Source: Henckelia pumila
Lineage: Eukaryota; Streptophyta; Magnoliopsida; Lamiales; Gesneriaceae
Reading direction: 5' to 3'
NCBI RefSeq assembly: GCF_033568475.1
Contig: NC_133121.1
Span: 74,668,589-74,732,588 of the forward strand
DNA length: 64,000 bases
The notes below the pieces were generated by a model that saw only the letters and a list, made by a program, of their open reading frames with translations, ran no database searches and was not told the origin of the DNA. The stretch's first letter is position 1. The number at the start of each line of letters is the position of its first letter. Made by a program: the position numbers and the translations under genes. This document shows, piece after piece, positions 12,143 to 22,744 of this stretch.

Positions 12143-12544
12143 AACAAAGAATGAATTCTTTATTGTTTTGTCTCTCGAATTGCGGATCGAAGAAACGGGT
12201 GCTGCACTTTCAAATGGACGTTACTTTCGGTCGGCTGAGAGTTACGCGAGCTTTAGCCTGCTCACGCAAAGCTTGTCTTGATACCTACAGTGCGCATCTC
12301 GATCAAAGAGACGGAGACACTCAAATTCCAACCCGGAGATGGACTTTCGGGGCGTTTTTGCCGTAGGGCATTTTTGGAACCACCGAAGCGGCCCGCGTCA
12401 CCCAGATCGCACGTTCACGTACTGTCATTCAGTCTATTGCATCTTTTCTATCCGCGGATTTGACTGAAAGAGTCGGGAATAGGAAAGAGAGAAATCGGAA
12501 TAACCTGAAGTACGAGTAAGAAAAAAAAGAAATTAATGAAAAAG

Positions 12545-12661
12545 GGGTGTAACACGAGGACTTTCAAGGGGGTCACCCATCCTAGTACTGCTCTCGCCCA
12601 AGCATGGTTAATTCGGATTTTTTATAAGATTTGGTTCATTAGTACTGGTATGATCTCACCC
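12545..12661 (-). pseudogene. 5S rRNA: 5S rRNA copy 4 (strongly diverged)
   Basis: 117 bp with roughly twenty changes concentrated in the central part that should hold the box A and intermediate promoter elements. The most decayed full-length copy of the array. Confidence 0.85.
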
Positions 12662-13063
12662 AAAAGTGAATGAATTCTTTATTGTTTTGTCTCTCAAATT
12701 ACGGATCGAAGGAACAGGCGCTGCACTTTCAAACGGACATAACTTTCGGTCGGCTGAGAGTTACAGGAGCTTCAGCCTGCTCACGCAAAGCTCGTCTCGT
12801 TACCTACATCGTGCATCTCGTTCCAAGAGACGGAGAAGCTGAAATTCCAACCCAAAGATGAACTTTTGATGCGTTTTTCCCGTAGGGCACGTTAGGACCC
12901 ACCGAAGCGGCCCGCGTCAACCAGATCGCACATTCACGTCATTTCATTCAGTCTATTGCATATTTTCTTTCCTCAGATTGGACTGAAAGAGTCGGGAATA
13001 TGACAGTGAGGAATCGGAATAACAAAAAGTACGAGTAAGAAAAAAAAGAAATTAATGAAAAAT

Positions 13064-13180
13064 GGGGCAACACGAGGACTTTCCAGGGGTCACTCATCCC
13101 AGTACTGCTCCTGCCCAAGCACACTTAACTTCGGAGTTCTGATGGGATCCGGTGCATTAGTGCTGGTCTGATCTCAACCC
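13064..13180 (-). rRNA. 5S rRNA: 5S rRNA copy 5 (diverged)
   Basis: About nine changes plus short losses at both gene ends (GGGGCAAC in place of GGGGTGCAAC on the plus strand). It lies downstream of a spacer of the GTCCAAGAG/GATGCGTTTTT subtype. Confidence 0.85.
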
Positions 13181-13580
13181 ACAGTGAATGAATTCTTTAT
13201 TGTTTTTTCTCTCGAATTGCGGATCGGAGGAACAGACACTGCACTTTAAAACGGACATAACTTTCGGCTGGCTGAGAGTTACGGAAGCTTCAGTCTGTTC
13301 ACGCGAAGCTCGTCTCGATACTTACAGTGTGCATCTCGGTCAAAGAGATGGAGATGCTAAAATTCCAAACCGGAGATGGACTTTTGGGGCGTTTTTACAG
13401 TAGGGCACGTTGGGACCCACCAAAGCGGCTTGCGTCACTCAGATCGCACGTTCATGTTGTGTCATTCAGTCTATTGCATCTTTTCTATCCGGGGATTTAA
13501 CAGAAAGAGTCGAAAATAGGACATGGAGGAATCGAAAGAACAAGAAATACGAGTAAGAAAAAAAAGAAATTAATGAAAAA

Positions 13581-13590
13581 GGGGTGCCAG
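13581..13590 (-). pseudogene. 5S rRNA: Gene-less 5S unit (only the 3' tip of the gene remains)
   Basis: After the usual T-run region only GGGGTGCCA remains of the 5S gene, and spacer resumes at once with GGCACTGCACTTTC. About 165 bp, covering nearly the whole gene and the promoter-proximal spacer, are missing. The spacers at about 13181-13580 and 13591-13935 are close sister copies, so the loss followed a tandem duplication. Confidence 0.85.
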
Positions 13591-13935
13591 GCACTGCACT
13601 TTCAAACAGACATAACTTTCGGCCGGCTGAGAGTTACGAAAGCTTCAGTATGTTCACACAAAGCTCGTCTCGATACCGACAGTGTTAATCTCGGTCAAAG
13701 AGATGGAGTTGCTAAAATTCCAAACCGGAGATGGACTTTTGGGGAATTTTTACAGTAGGGCAAGTTGGGACCCACCGAAGCGGCTTGCGTCACTCAGATC
13801 ACACGTTCACGTTGTGTCATTCAGTCTATTGCATCTTTTCTATCCGAGGATTTAACAGAAAGAGTCAAAAATAGGACATGGAGGAATCGAAAGAACAAGA
13901 AATACGAGTAAAAAAAAAAGAAATTTATGAAAAAG

Positions 13936-14053
13936 CGGTGCCACACAAGGACTTCCAAGTGGGTTACCCATCCAAGTACTGGTCTCGCCTAAGCACGGTT
14001 AACTTCGAAGTTCTGATGCGATCCGGTGCAATAGTTCTGGTATGATCGCACTC
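13936..14053 (-). rRNA. 5S rRNA: 5S rRNA copy 6 (diverged)
   Basis: Full-length, about fifteen changes spread along the gene. Likely pseudogene. Confidence 0.85.
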
Positions 14054-14444
14054 AACAGGAAATGAATTCTTTATTATTTTGTCTCTTGAATTGCGGATCG
14101 GAGGAATAAGCGCTGCACTTTCAAACGGACATAACTTTCGGTCGGCTGAGAGTTTTGGGAGCTTCAGCCTGTTCACGCAAAGCTCCTCTCGATACCTACA
14201 GCGCTCATCTCGGTCAAAGATCCCGAGACGCTCAATTTCCAACTCGGAGATGGAATTTTGTGGAGTTTTTCCACGTTGGGACCCACCGAAGCGGCCCACA
14301 TCACCCAGATCGCTCGTTCACGTCGTGTCATTCAGTCTATTGCATCTTTTCTATCCACGGATTGGGCTAAAAGAGTTGGGAATAGGACAGAGAGAAATCG
14401 GAATAACAAGAAGTACGTGTAAGAAAAAAAAATTAATGAAAAAG

Positions 14445-14562
14445 GGGTGCAACACGAGGACTTTCCAGGGGGTCACACATCCTATTACTGTTCTCGCCCA
14501 AACACTCTTAACTTCGAAGTTCTGATGGGATCCGGTGCATTAGTGCTGGTATGATCGCACCC
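14445..14562 (-). rRNA. 5S rRNA: 5S rRNA copy 7
   Basis: Full-length, about nine changes. The 5' half of the RNA is close to consensus, and the changes lie mostly in the box C and 3' regions. Confidence 0.88.
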
Positions 14563-14964
14563 AAATGTGAATGAATTCTTTATTGTTTTGTCACTCGAAT
14601 TGCGGATCGGAGGAACAGGCGCTGCACTTTCAAATAGACGTAACTTTCGGCCGGCTGAGAGTTACGGGAGCTTCAGCCTGCTCACACAAAGCTCGTCTCG
14701 ATACCTACATCGCGCATCTCGGTCAAAGTGATGGAGACACTCAAATTCCAACCCGAAGATGGACTTTCGGGGCGTTTTTCTCGTAGGGAACGTTGGGACT
14801 CACCAAAGCGGCCCGCATTACCTTGATCGCACGTTCACGTCATGTCATTCAGTTTATTGCATCTTTTCTATCTGCGTATTGGACTGAAAAAGTCAGGAAT
14901 AGGACAGCGAGGAATCGGAATAACAAGAATTACGAGTAAGAAAAAAAAGAAATTAATTAAAAAT

Positions 14965-15082
14965 GGGTGCAACACGAGGACTTTCAAGGGGGTCACCTAT
15001 CCTAGTACTGCTCTCGCCCAAGCACGCTTAACTTCGGAGTTCTGATGGAATCCGGTGCATTAGTGCTGATATGATCGCGCCC
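14965..15082 (-). rRNA. 5S rRNA: 5S rRNA copy 8 (among the best preserved)
   Basis: Full-length, about six changes, one being the recurrent CTTTCAAGG variant (plus strand) near the 3' end. The middle of the gene matches consensus. Confidence 0.9.
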
Positions 15083-15483
15083 AAAATTAAATTATTCTTT
15101 ATTATTTTGTCTCTCGAATTGCGGATCGGAAGAACAGGCGCTCCACTTTCAAACGGACATAACTTTCGGCCGGCTGAGAGTTACGGGAGATTCAGCCTGC
15201 TCACGCGAAGCTCGTCTCGATACCTACAGCGCACATCTCGGTCTAAGAGACAGAGACGCTCAAATTCCAACCCGGAGATGGACTTTTGGGGCGTTTTTCA
15301 CGTAGGGAATGTTGGGACCCACCAAAGTGGCCTGCGTCACCCAGATCGCACGTTCACGTCGTGTTATTCAGTCTATTGCATCTTTTCTATCCGCGGATTT
15401 GACAGAAAGAGTCTGGAATAGGAAAGCGAGGAATCGGAATAACCAGAAGTACGAGTAAGGAAAAAAAGAAATTATTGAAAAAT

Positions 15484-15601
15484 GGGGGCAACACGAGGAA
15501 TTCCCAGGGGGTCACCCATCCTAGTACTGCTCTCGCCCAAGCATGCTTAACTTCGGAGTTCTATTGGGATCCGGTGCATTAGTGCTGATATGATCGCATC
15601 C
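15484..15601 (-). rRNA. 5S rRNA: 5S rRNA copy 9 (among the best preserved)
   Basis: Full-length, about six changes. It keeps the ordinary CCCAGGGGG sequence (plus strand) near the 3' end. Confidence 0.9.
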
Positions 15602-16001
15602 AAAAGTGATTGAACTCTTTATTGTTTTGTCTCTTGAATTGCGGATCAGAGGAACATGCGCTTCACTTTCAAACGGACATAACTTTTGGCCGGCTGAGAG
15701 TTACGGGAGCATCAGCCTGCTCATGCGAAGCTCGTCTCGTTACCAACATCACACATCTTGGTCCAAGAGATGGAGACGCTCAAATTCCAACCCGGAGATG
15801 GACATTCGATGTGTTTTTCCCGTAGGGCACATTGGGACCCACCGAAGTGGCCTACGTCAACCAGATCGCACATTCACGTCGTGTAATTCAGTCTGTTGCA
15901 TATTTTCTATCCGCGGATTGGACTGAAAGAGTCGGGAATAGGACAACGTGGAATCGGAATAACAAGAAGTACGAGTAATAAAAAAAGAAATTAATGATAA
16001 A

Positions 16002-16034
16002 GGGTGCAACACGAGGACTTCCCAGGGGGTCACC
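16002..16034 (-). pseudogene. 5S rRNA: 5S rRNA copy 10, 3' piece (split by LARD insertion)
   Basis: 33 bp that match the array consensus, ending with TCACC (16030-16034), the left copy of the insertion's target duplication. The rest of the gene is at 21143-21227. Confidence 0.92.
16030..16034. other. Target site duplication TCACC, left copy
   Basis: TCACC precedes TGACCGG of the LTR here and follows TTATCA at 21138-21142. The site is about nucleotides 86-90 of the 5S RNA. Confidence 0.95.
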
Positions 16035-17418
16035 TGACCGGCTAAATTGGTTTGATAAAAATCTACTAGCAAGCGCACCAGGTCAAGTAATAGTAAAGTG
16101 GACTGAGAGTCCAAGTATCGATCCCACAGGGACTGCAGTCAATTCTCAAGAATTAATTATTTTACTTAATCTAGACAAAATAATAGAAGGATTTTGATTA
16201 AATAAAATAAGAATATAAAATAAAAACTGATTAAAAAAATAAGAATAAAAATAACTGAAGATAAAAATAATCAAGACAAAGACAACCAAGACACACGTAG
16301 GTACCGAACAAATTTTGTAACATGTAGTCGATTCAGGACTCAAATTTAATCTTAATTCACGGGAATTCTCCTAATTTGTTCAAATGACTATTTCTAGAAC
16401 AATCAAACCTATTCAAATATTGATGAACTAATCTTTCATAATTCTAATCAAATTTGAATGCATTAAATATTTGTGAAAATTCAGTTTACACCTAAACCGC
16501 ACACTGAAACCGAATTCTATTTCTAGTCGGTTTTATAATATGTTAATTATCAGAGTGATCAAAATCAAAACCTCCTCTGTCGATTTGGAATTGATTAACA
16601 TGCAAGCAAATAGTTGATCAGACTATTCACAAGACAAATATAAATCTGACAATCAATAAAATAAAATCAACTCTAAAAAATCCCAAACAAACATCCAAGT
16701 TTTCTACATGAATTTGTTCGGCCCAATCACGCCGTCTTGGTTGAAAATAAACTACTCAATAATTAAAAACAATAATTCAAAAATAAAAATAAAAAGAAGA
16801 AAATAAAGAAGAAATCTTCTCTCCCAAGCCTTGTAGCCGCCTCCTCTGTGTTGTCTGCGCTCTGGAGTTTCCGAAACCCTCAAAAATATGTTATATCTTG
16901 TATATATATGGTCCGAAACGCCTATCAGTTAATTTCCTCCCAAAACAAGGATTTTTCGGAACACATATGACCCCCGAACATGCGCGCGCGCAGGAGAAGC
17001 CTCGCGCGCGCGCAGAAGTTAAAAACAGAGATCTGATCACGAAACTCGCGCGCGCGAGCTTGATTCTCTCGCGCGCGCAGTACAAAAAATCTGCGCCGAG
17101 CGACAATTTTCAAAAATTCATATCTCGAGATCTAGCCGTCGGATTGAGCTGAAATTTGGACAGCAGCTTTAAAACATCTTTAAATTTAATCGGAACGGTG
17201 GAGATTGGATTTCAATGTCTCTAAAATTAAATATGATTTTTCGATCAAGGCTGCTCCGTAATTCACTCTTCAAAAATCCATTTTCCTACAAAATTAACCC
17301 AAGGAGTGAAATACACACACATGCACTAAAACACATAAAAACACATAAAAATAATATGAATGCACACAAAATAAACATAAAAATAACATGAAATAATGCA
17401 TACAAAATGCACTTATCA
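16035..17418 (-). repeat. LARD 3' LTR
   Basis: 1384 bp, TGACCGG...TTATCA on the plus strand. It aligns with 19749-21137 end to end with small length changes in the alternating CG tracts. Confidence 0.95.
16980..17083. repeat. Alternating (CG)n tracts in the LARD 3' LTR
   Basis: Four tracts of 9-12 alternating C and G bases, two of them forming the self-complementary CTCGCGCGCGAG type, within about 100 bp. Confidence 0.85.
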
Positions 17419-17456
17419 ACACCCCCATACTTAAACCTTGCTCGCCCTCGAGCAAG
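17419..17456 (-). other. LARD purine tract with adjoining hairpin
   Basis: On the minus strand a perfect 8-bp stem, CTTGCTCG / CGAGCAAG with loop AGGG (17437-17456), is followed by GTTTAAGTATGGGGGTGT, the purine tract next to the 3' LTR. A similar hairpin before the purine tract is seen in plant Athila/Tat elements. A second module lies at 18371-18411. Confidence 0.85.
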
Positions 17457-18370
17457 ACATGAAAAAACAACATGCAAACAAAAACATAAGTAAGGACGAT
17501 TCATAAATGTGCAAAGCCTCTGAGAAGTTTAATCACAAAACAAAAAAACACAGACATGCTCTCAACTTTTCATAATACACCTTCGGTTTAACGTGAACGT
17601 GTGTGTGTGAAATGTCATTCCAGTTTCATACAACTTAGACCGAATTCGTCTCAAATCTGCTTAGCGACCTATGACAAATCAGTGCAAGTTTCACTCTTCA
17701 AGTGCTCATTCCTTCCAACGACCTCTAGACTAAACCCACCTCCCTTGAGATAATGAATTACACACCTCCGGATTTTGCACCCGGTATTGCATTAGCCCCA
17801 ATAATTACCCGCTGACTTAGCTATAACTGGCTAGGATACGAAAAATCATTCTATTTTTTCTTTCTAATCCCCTCGTCTATAGCCCGGATGGAGCATCAAT
17901 CCCATTGAATCCGCATACTTAGCCTTAAATTTGATTTTTTTTTTTTTAAGGATTTTAATCCTTTCAAGGCCCGGATGGAATTGTATATAAATTTTTCTAG
18001 GTGCGCCCAAGATCATAAGTATAAACTAGAGCCTCATCAAAATTCATAGAACACAATCAAGATCCACAAACCACCTATTGCCGTGCAATGGTCAAACAGA
18101 CAGAAACTTCATCAAATCTTTCGCTACAATTCACTGGTCTAACATTAGTGCTTAAAAATATTCACGGTTCAACCTAAAGTTTCTCATGTCCAGTCAAGAG
18201 CAAAAAAAATTTCAAAAATCCATTTTTTTCAAACTTCATCATCATAGGCTACCATGACTTATCCTACCCATGCAGGACAACACAAACAACAACAAAAACA
18301 TACTATATGCAAACAGATATGAAACGAACTTTATGCAACACAAACACAAAACATAATGAAATAAACTAGT
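17457..18370 (-). other. LARD non-coding internal region
   Basis: I see no gene in these 900 bp. Two GGATGGA-type motifs (about 17885 and 17964) and a T run at 17937-17948 are the only distinct features. Confidence 0.6.
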
Positions 18371-18411
18371 CTACCCCCCCATACTTATCCAAAGCATTGC
18401 CCTCAATGCTT
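18371..18411 (-). other. Second, internal hairpin-plus-purine-tract module of the LARD
   Basis: On the minus strand AAGCATTG AGGG CAATGCTT (18392-18411, perfect 8-bp stem) precedes GGATAAGTATGGGGGG. The stem differs from that of the end module, but the loop AGGG and the purine tract agree. Confidence 0.8.
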
Positions 18412-18661
18412 CAGACAATGAACAGAATTCAAAACGAACAAAAACACAATGAAAACAGAAATAACACTCCCCTGGTTTTCGTTTCATTCTCTTCCTTCTT
18501 GACGGCATCAGCTGGGACAGTAGCATCAGTCTAGATATATCGGCAGGCATGACCAACTGGCATGGGAAAGAAAACAAAATCAAATAAAAACAAAATAAAA
18601 ACAAAATAAAAAAAAAAGCAAAAACACTGGGTTGCCTCCCAGTCAGCGCTAAAATTATAGT

Positions 18662-19576
18662 CTATAGCCCGACTATGCAGAAGCCACCATCAAAGAGCGG
18701 CTGCCGCCCATAGTAAGAATCATACGATTCTACGTATGGGTTTTGAATTTCTTCGCCCTCAAGCTTGGCGTGATATTTGCAGTTTAAGCTTGTCGGTCCA
18801 ACAGTACTTGGCATAAAATTTTTCCTTTGGAAAGAGACTCTAATTCTAGGTTGAAGCTCAAAGAGGATGTAATACTGTGGAGGTGGCGTCAATGGCAAAA
18901 AAGTATCTTCTAACGGTGTACATAAAACGACCACTGACGAGGTAAAATCTCTCTCCTTGTATAGTTCTTCCTCCTCCACTATTACGTTTGGCTCTTCTTC
19001 ACAAGAAGATTCCTCAAAAATGATTTCTTCATGCTCTGGCTCAGTTACTTCACTCTCTTGACAGATCTCAAAAATTGGTTCTCTAAGAAGCGCAATCTGT
19101 TCATCCAAAAGACTTATGCGGCTTTCTAAAAATTGATTTGACTCTGTCTGCTGTCGCACAAGATTTTCCAACTGAGCCACATAATCTTCAAAACGCCCTA
19201 TGCACTCTTCTTGATGCTCCGGTGGCTGGTTCGCAAAATTTTTAGAGTTGATATCTGGAGGATATTGGTGACTCCAACCCTGCAGTGAAGGATCACAATG
19301 CCAATGGTAGTCAAAATCTGCCATATCATGTAACAAGTGCATCGCACTGTCTTCATCTCTTCTAAACAATTGACTGCCAGTGGCCAACGCTCCATAATCC
19401 CCCCAACTTCTTGTAATCTCATCCAAACCACCATAAAAAAATTGAGTGAGGGTATAGCTCGAAAATTTATGGCATCGAAATCTGTTCGCCAAATCATTGA
19501 ATCTCCCCCAAACAGCATAGAATGGCTCCAAGTATTGCTGGCCAAATCTTGTGAACACCTGATGATGATCCATCTC
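18662..19576 (-). CDS. LARD gag-like open frame
   Basis: The minus-strand frame is open for 396 codons from 19852, but the first 92 codons read from the LTR across the primer site, so the Met at about 19576 (MDHHQVFTRFGQQY) is the likelier start, giving 304 codons. EPFYAVWGRFNDLANRFRC resembles the capsid region of plant Ty3/gypsy gag proteins. A coiled-coil stretch (LENLVRQQTESNQFLESRIS) and a long acidic segment follow. No zinc knuckle or protease is seen. The intact frame suggests the protein mattered for mobility. The gag assignment is inferred from this short resemblance. Confidence 0.65.
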   Translation of the reverse strand, partial: EMDHHQVFTRFGQQYLEPFYAVWGRFNDLANRFRCHKFSSYTLTQFFYGGLDEITRSWGDYGALATGSQLFRRDEDSAMHLLHDMADFDYHWHCDPSLQGWSHQYPPDINSKNFANQPPEHQEECIGRFEDYVAQLENLVRQQTESNQFLESRISLLDEQIALLREPIFEICQESEVTEPEHEEIIFEESSCEEEPNVIVEEEELYKERDFTSSVVVLCTPLEDTFLPLTPPPQYYILFELQPRIRVSFQRKNFMPSTVGPTSLNCKYHAKLEGEEIQNPYVESYDSYYGRQPLFDGGFCIVGL

Positions 19577-19724
19577 CAAGTACCTCACAAGCAAAAGAAA
19601 AGAAAAAAAAATCAAAATTAAAATAAAATTAAAATAAAATAAAAAAACGAAAGAACGAAAAGATAGAAATAAAAAAAAATGTCTAGCCTCAAGCAAACAA
19701 TCTATCCTAATATCAACTAAACAG

Positions 19725-19742
19725 TCCCCGGCAACGGAGCCA
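19725..19742 (-). other. LARD primer binding site (tRNA-Asp-like)
   Basis: On the minus strand TGGCTCCGTTGCCGGGGA, one base from the tRNA-Asp complement common in Athila/Tat elements. It lies six bases from the 5' LTR edge. Confidence 0.85.
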
Positions 19743-19748
19743 AAAACT

Positions 19749-21137
19749 TGACCGGCTAAATTGGTTTGATAAAAATCTACTGGCAAGCGCACCAGATCAT
19801 GTAATAGTAAAGTGGACTGAGAGTCCAAGTATCGATCCCACAGGGACTGCATTCAATTCTCAAGAATTAATTATTTTACTTAATCTAGACAAAATAATAG
19901 AAGGATTTTGAATTAAATAAAATAAGAATATAAAATAAAAACTGATTAAAAAAATAAGAATAAAAATAACTGAAGATAAAAATAATCAAGACAAAGACAA
20001 CCAAGACACACGTAGGTACCGAACAAATTTTGTAACATGTAGTCGATTCAGGACTCAAATTTAATCTTAATTCACGGGAATTCTCCTAATTTGTTCAAAG
20101 GACTATTTCTAGAACAATCAAACCTATTCAAATATTGATGAACTAATCTTTCATAATTCTAATCAAATTTGAATGCATTAAATATTTGTGAAAATTCAGT
20201 TTACACCTAAACCGCACACTGAAACCGAATTCTATTTCTAGTCGGTTTTATAATATGTTAATTATCAGAGTGATCAAAATCAAAACCTCCTCTGTCGATT
20301 TGGAATTGATTAACTTGCAAGCAAATAGTTGATCAGACTATTCACAAGACAAATATAAATCTGACAATCAATAAAATAAAATCAACTCTAAAAAATCCCA
20401 AACAAACATCCAAGTTTTCTACATGAATTTGTTCGGCCCAATCACGCCGTCTTGGTTGAAAATAAACTACTCAATAATTAAAAACAATAATTCAAAAATA
20501 AAAATAAAAAGAAGAAAAGAAAGAAGAAATCTTCTCTCCCAAGCCTTGTAGCCGCCTCCTCTGTGTTGTCTGCGCTCTGGAGTTTCCGAAACCCTCAAAA
20601 ATATGTTATATCTTGTATATATATGGTCCGAAACGCCTATCAGTTAATTTCCTCCCAAAACAAGGATTTTTCGGAACACATATGACCCCCGAACACGCGC
20701 GCGCGCGCAGAAGAAGCCTCGCGCGCGCGCAGAAGTTAAAAACAGAGATCTGATCACGAAACTCGCGCGCGCGCGAGCTTGATTCTCGCGCGCGCGCAGT
20801 ACAAAAAATCTGCGCCGAGCGACAATTTTCAAAAATTCATATCTCGAGATCTAGCCGTCGGATTGAGCTGAAATTTGGACAGCAGCTTTAAAACATCTTT
20901 AAATTTAATCTGAACGGTGGAGATTGGATTTCAATGTCTATATAATTAAATATGATTTTTTGATCAAGGCTGCTCCGTAATTCACTCTTCAAAAATCCAT
21001 TTTCCTACAAAATTAACCCAAAGAGTGAAATACACACACATGCACTAAAACACATAAAAACACATAAAAATAATATGAATGCACACAAAATAAACATAAA
21101 AATAACATGAAATAATGCATACAAAATGCACTTATCA
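19749..21137 (-). repeat. LARD 5' LTR
   Basis: 1389 bp. A TATATATA stretch at about 20617-20628 is a candidate TATA box on the minus strand. The alternating CG tracts lie 70-180 bp upstream of it. Confidence 0.95.
20695..20800. repeat. Alternating (CG)n tracts in the LARD 5' LTR
   Basis: The same four tracts as in the 3' LTR, three of them two to four bases longer here. The length changes are the most variable part of the LTR pair. Confidence 0.85.
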
Positions 21138-21142
21138 TCACC
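21138..21142. other. Target site duplication TCACC, right copy
   Basis: Immediately follows the LTR end TTATCA and continues into the 5S gene. Confidence 0.95.
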
Positions 21143-21227
21143 CATCCTAGTACTGTTCTCGCCCAAGAACGCGTAACTTTAAAGTTCTTATGGGATCCGG
21201 GGCATTAGTGCTTGTATTATATCACCC
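21143..21227 (-). pseudogene. 5S rRNA: 5S rRNA copy 10, 5' piece (split by LARD insertion)
   Basis: 85 bp that complete the 118-bp gene with 16002-16034. About eleven changes, more than its 3' piece carries. Confidence 0.92.
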
Positions 21228-21629
21228 AACAATGAATGAATTCTTTATTGTTTTGTCTATCGAATTGGGGATCGGAGGAAAAGGCGCTGCACTTTCAAAC
21301 GAACATAACTTTCGGCCGGCTGAGAGTTACGTGAGCTTTAGCCTGCTCACGTGAAGCTTGTCTCGATACCTACAGCGCGCATCTCAGTCAAAGAGATGGA
21401 GACGCTCAAATTCCAACCCGAAGATGGACTTTCGGGGCGTTTTTCCCATAGGGCACATTGGGACCCACCAAAGCGGCCCGCGTCACCCAGATCGCACGTT
21501 CACGTCGTTTCATTCAGTATATTGCATCTTTTCTATCCGCCGATTGGATTGAAAGAGTGGGGAATAGGACAACGAGGAATCTGAATTATAAGAAGCACGA
21601 GTAAGAAAAAAAAGAAATTAATGAAAAAG

Positions 21630-21746
21630 GGGTGCAACACAAGCACTTTAAAGGGGGTCACCCATCCTAGTACTGCTCTTGCCTAAGAACGCTTCACTTC
21701 ATAGTTCTAATGGGATCCGGTGAATTAGTGCTGGTATGATCGCCCC
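21630..21746 (-). rRNA. 5S rRNA: 5S rRNA copy 11 (diverged)
   Basis: 117 bp, about fourteen changes, with one base missing at the 5' end of the RNA (CGCCCC on the plus strand). Likely pseudogene. Confidence 0.85.
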
Positions 21747-22148
21747 AAAAAGTGAATGAATTCTTTATTGTTTTGTCTCTCGAATTGCGTATCGGATGAA
21801 CAGACGCTGCACTTTGAAACGGACATAACTTTCGGCCGACTGAGAGTTACTGGAGCTTCAGCCTGCTCACGCGAAGCTCGTCTTGATACCTACGTGCGCA
21901 TCTCGGTCAAAGAAACGGAGACGCTCAAATTCCAACCCGGAGATGGACTTTTGGGGCATTTTCCCGTAGGGCACGTTGGGACCCATAGAAGCGGCCCGCG
22001 TCACCCAGATCGCACGTTCACGTCGTGTCATTCAGTCTATTGCATCTTTTCTATCCGCGGAATGGACTGAAAGAGTTGGTAATAGGACAGCAAGGAATCG
22101 GAATAACAAAAAGTACGAGTAAGGAAAAAATAGAAATTAATAAAAAAG

Positions 22149-22227
22149 GGGTGCAACACGAGTACTTCCCAGGGGGTCACCCATCCTAGTACTGCTCTCG
22201 CCCAAGCACGCTGGTATCATCGCACCC
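22149..22227 (-). pseudogene. 5S rRNA: 5S rRNA copy 12 with internal 39-bp deletion
   Basis: Only 79 bp. The sequence jumps from CAAGCACGCT to GGTATCATCG. GCT occurs at both ends of the lost segment, so a microhomology or slippage deletion is likely. Box A and the intermediate element are gone. Confidence 0.92.
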
Positions 22228-22626
22228 AAAAAGTGAATGAATTCTTTATTTTTTTGTCTCTCGAATTGCGGTTCGAAGGAACAGGCACTGCACTTTCAAA
22301 CGGATGCAACTTTCAGCCGGCTGAGAGTTACGGGAGCATTAGCCTGCTCACGCGAAGATCGTCTCGATATCTATAACGCGCATCTCGGTCAAAGAGATAG
22401 AGATGCTCAAATTCCAACCCGAAGATAGACTTTCGGGGCGTTATTCCCATAGGGCATGTTGAGACCCAACAAAGCAGCCCGCGTCACCCAGATCGTACGT
22501 TCTCATTGTGTCATTAAGTCTATTGCATCTTTTCTATCCGCCGATTGGACTGAAGGAGTCGGGAATAGGACAGCGAGAAATCGGAATAACAAGAAGTACG
22601 AGTAAGGAAAAAAATTAATGAAAAAG

Positions 22627-22744
22627 GGGTGCAACATGAGGACTTTCAAGGGGTTCACCCATCCTAGTACTGCTCTCTCCCAAGCACGCTTAACTTCAGA
22701 GTTCCGATGGGATCCGGTGCATTAGTGCTGGTATGATCGCATCC
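22627..22744 (-). rRNA. 5S rRNA: 5S rRNA copy 13
   Basis: Full-length, about eight changes, with the CTTTCAAGG variant. Upstream flank of the CTTGATTG type. Confidence 0.88.

Larger units (their letters stand above)
16035..21137 (-). mobile_element. LARD-like non-autonomous LTR element in a 5S gene
   Basis: The 5103-bp element has LTRs of 1384 and 1389 bp bounded by TG...CA and a perfect 5-bp target duplication. On the minus strand the order is 5' LTR, tRNA-Asp-like primer site, gag-like open frame, about 1.2 kb of non-coding sequence, hairpin plus purine tract, and 3' LTR. No protease, reverse transcriptase, RNase H or integrase is visible, so it must rely on proteins of an autonomous Ty3/gypsy relative. 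The primer site and the hairpin plus purine tract suggest the Athila/Tat side. The LTRs differ by about 17 sites, roughly 1.2 percent by eye, so it is fairly young. Structurally it looks whole for this class. Confidence 0.9.

Noticed and set aside
16898-17152. Small frames over the CG tracts on both strands
   Set aside because: Composition artefacts of the alternating CG sequence; absent or altered in the other LTR.
19577-19852. The first 92 codons of the long frame in the LARD as part of its protein
   Set aside because: They read through LTR and primer site and consist of a low-complexity Phe/Leu stretch; the Met at about 19576 is a better start.
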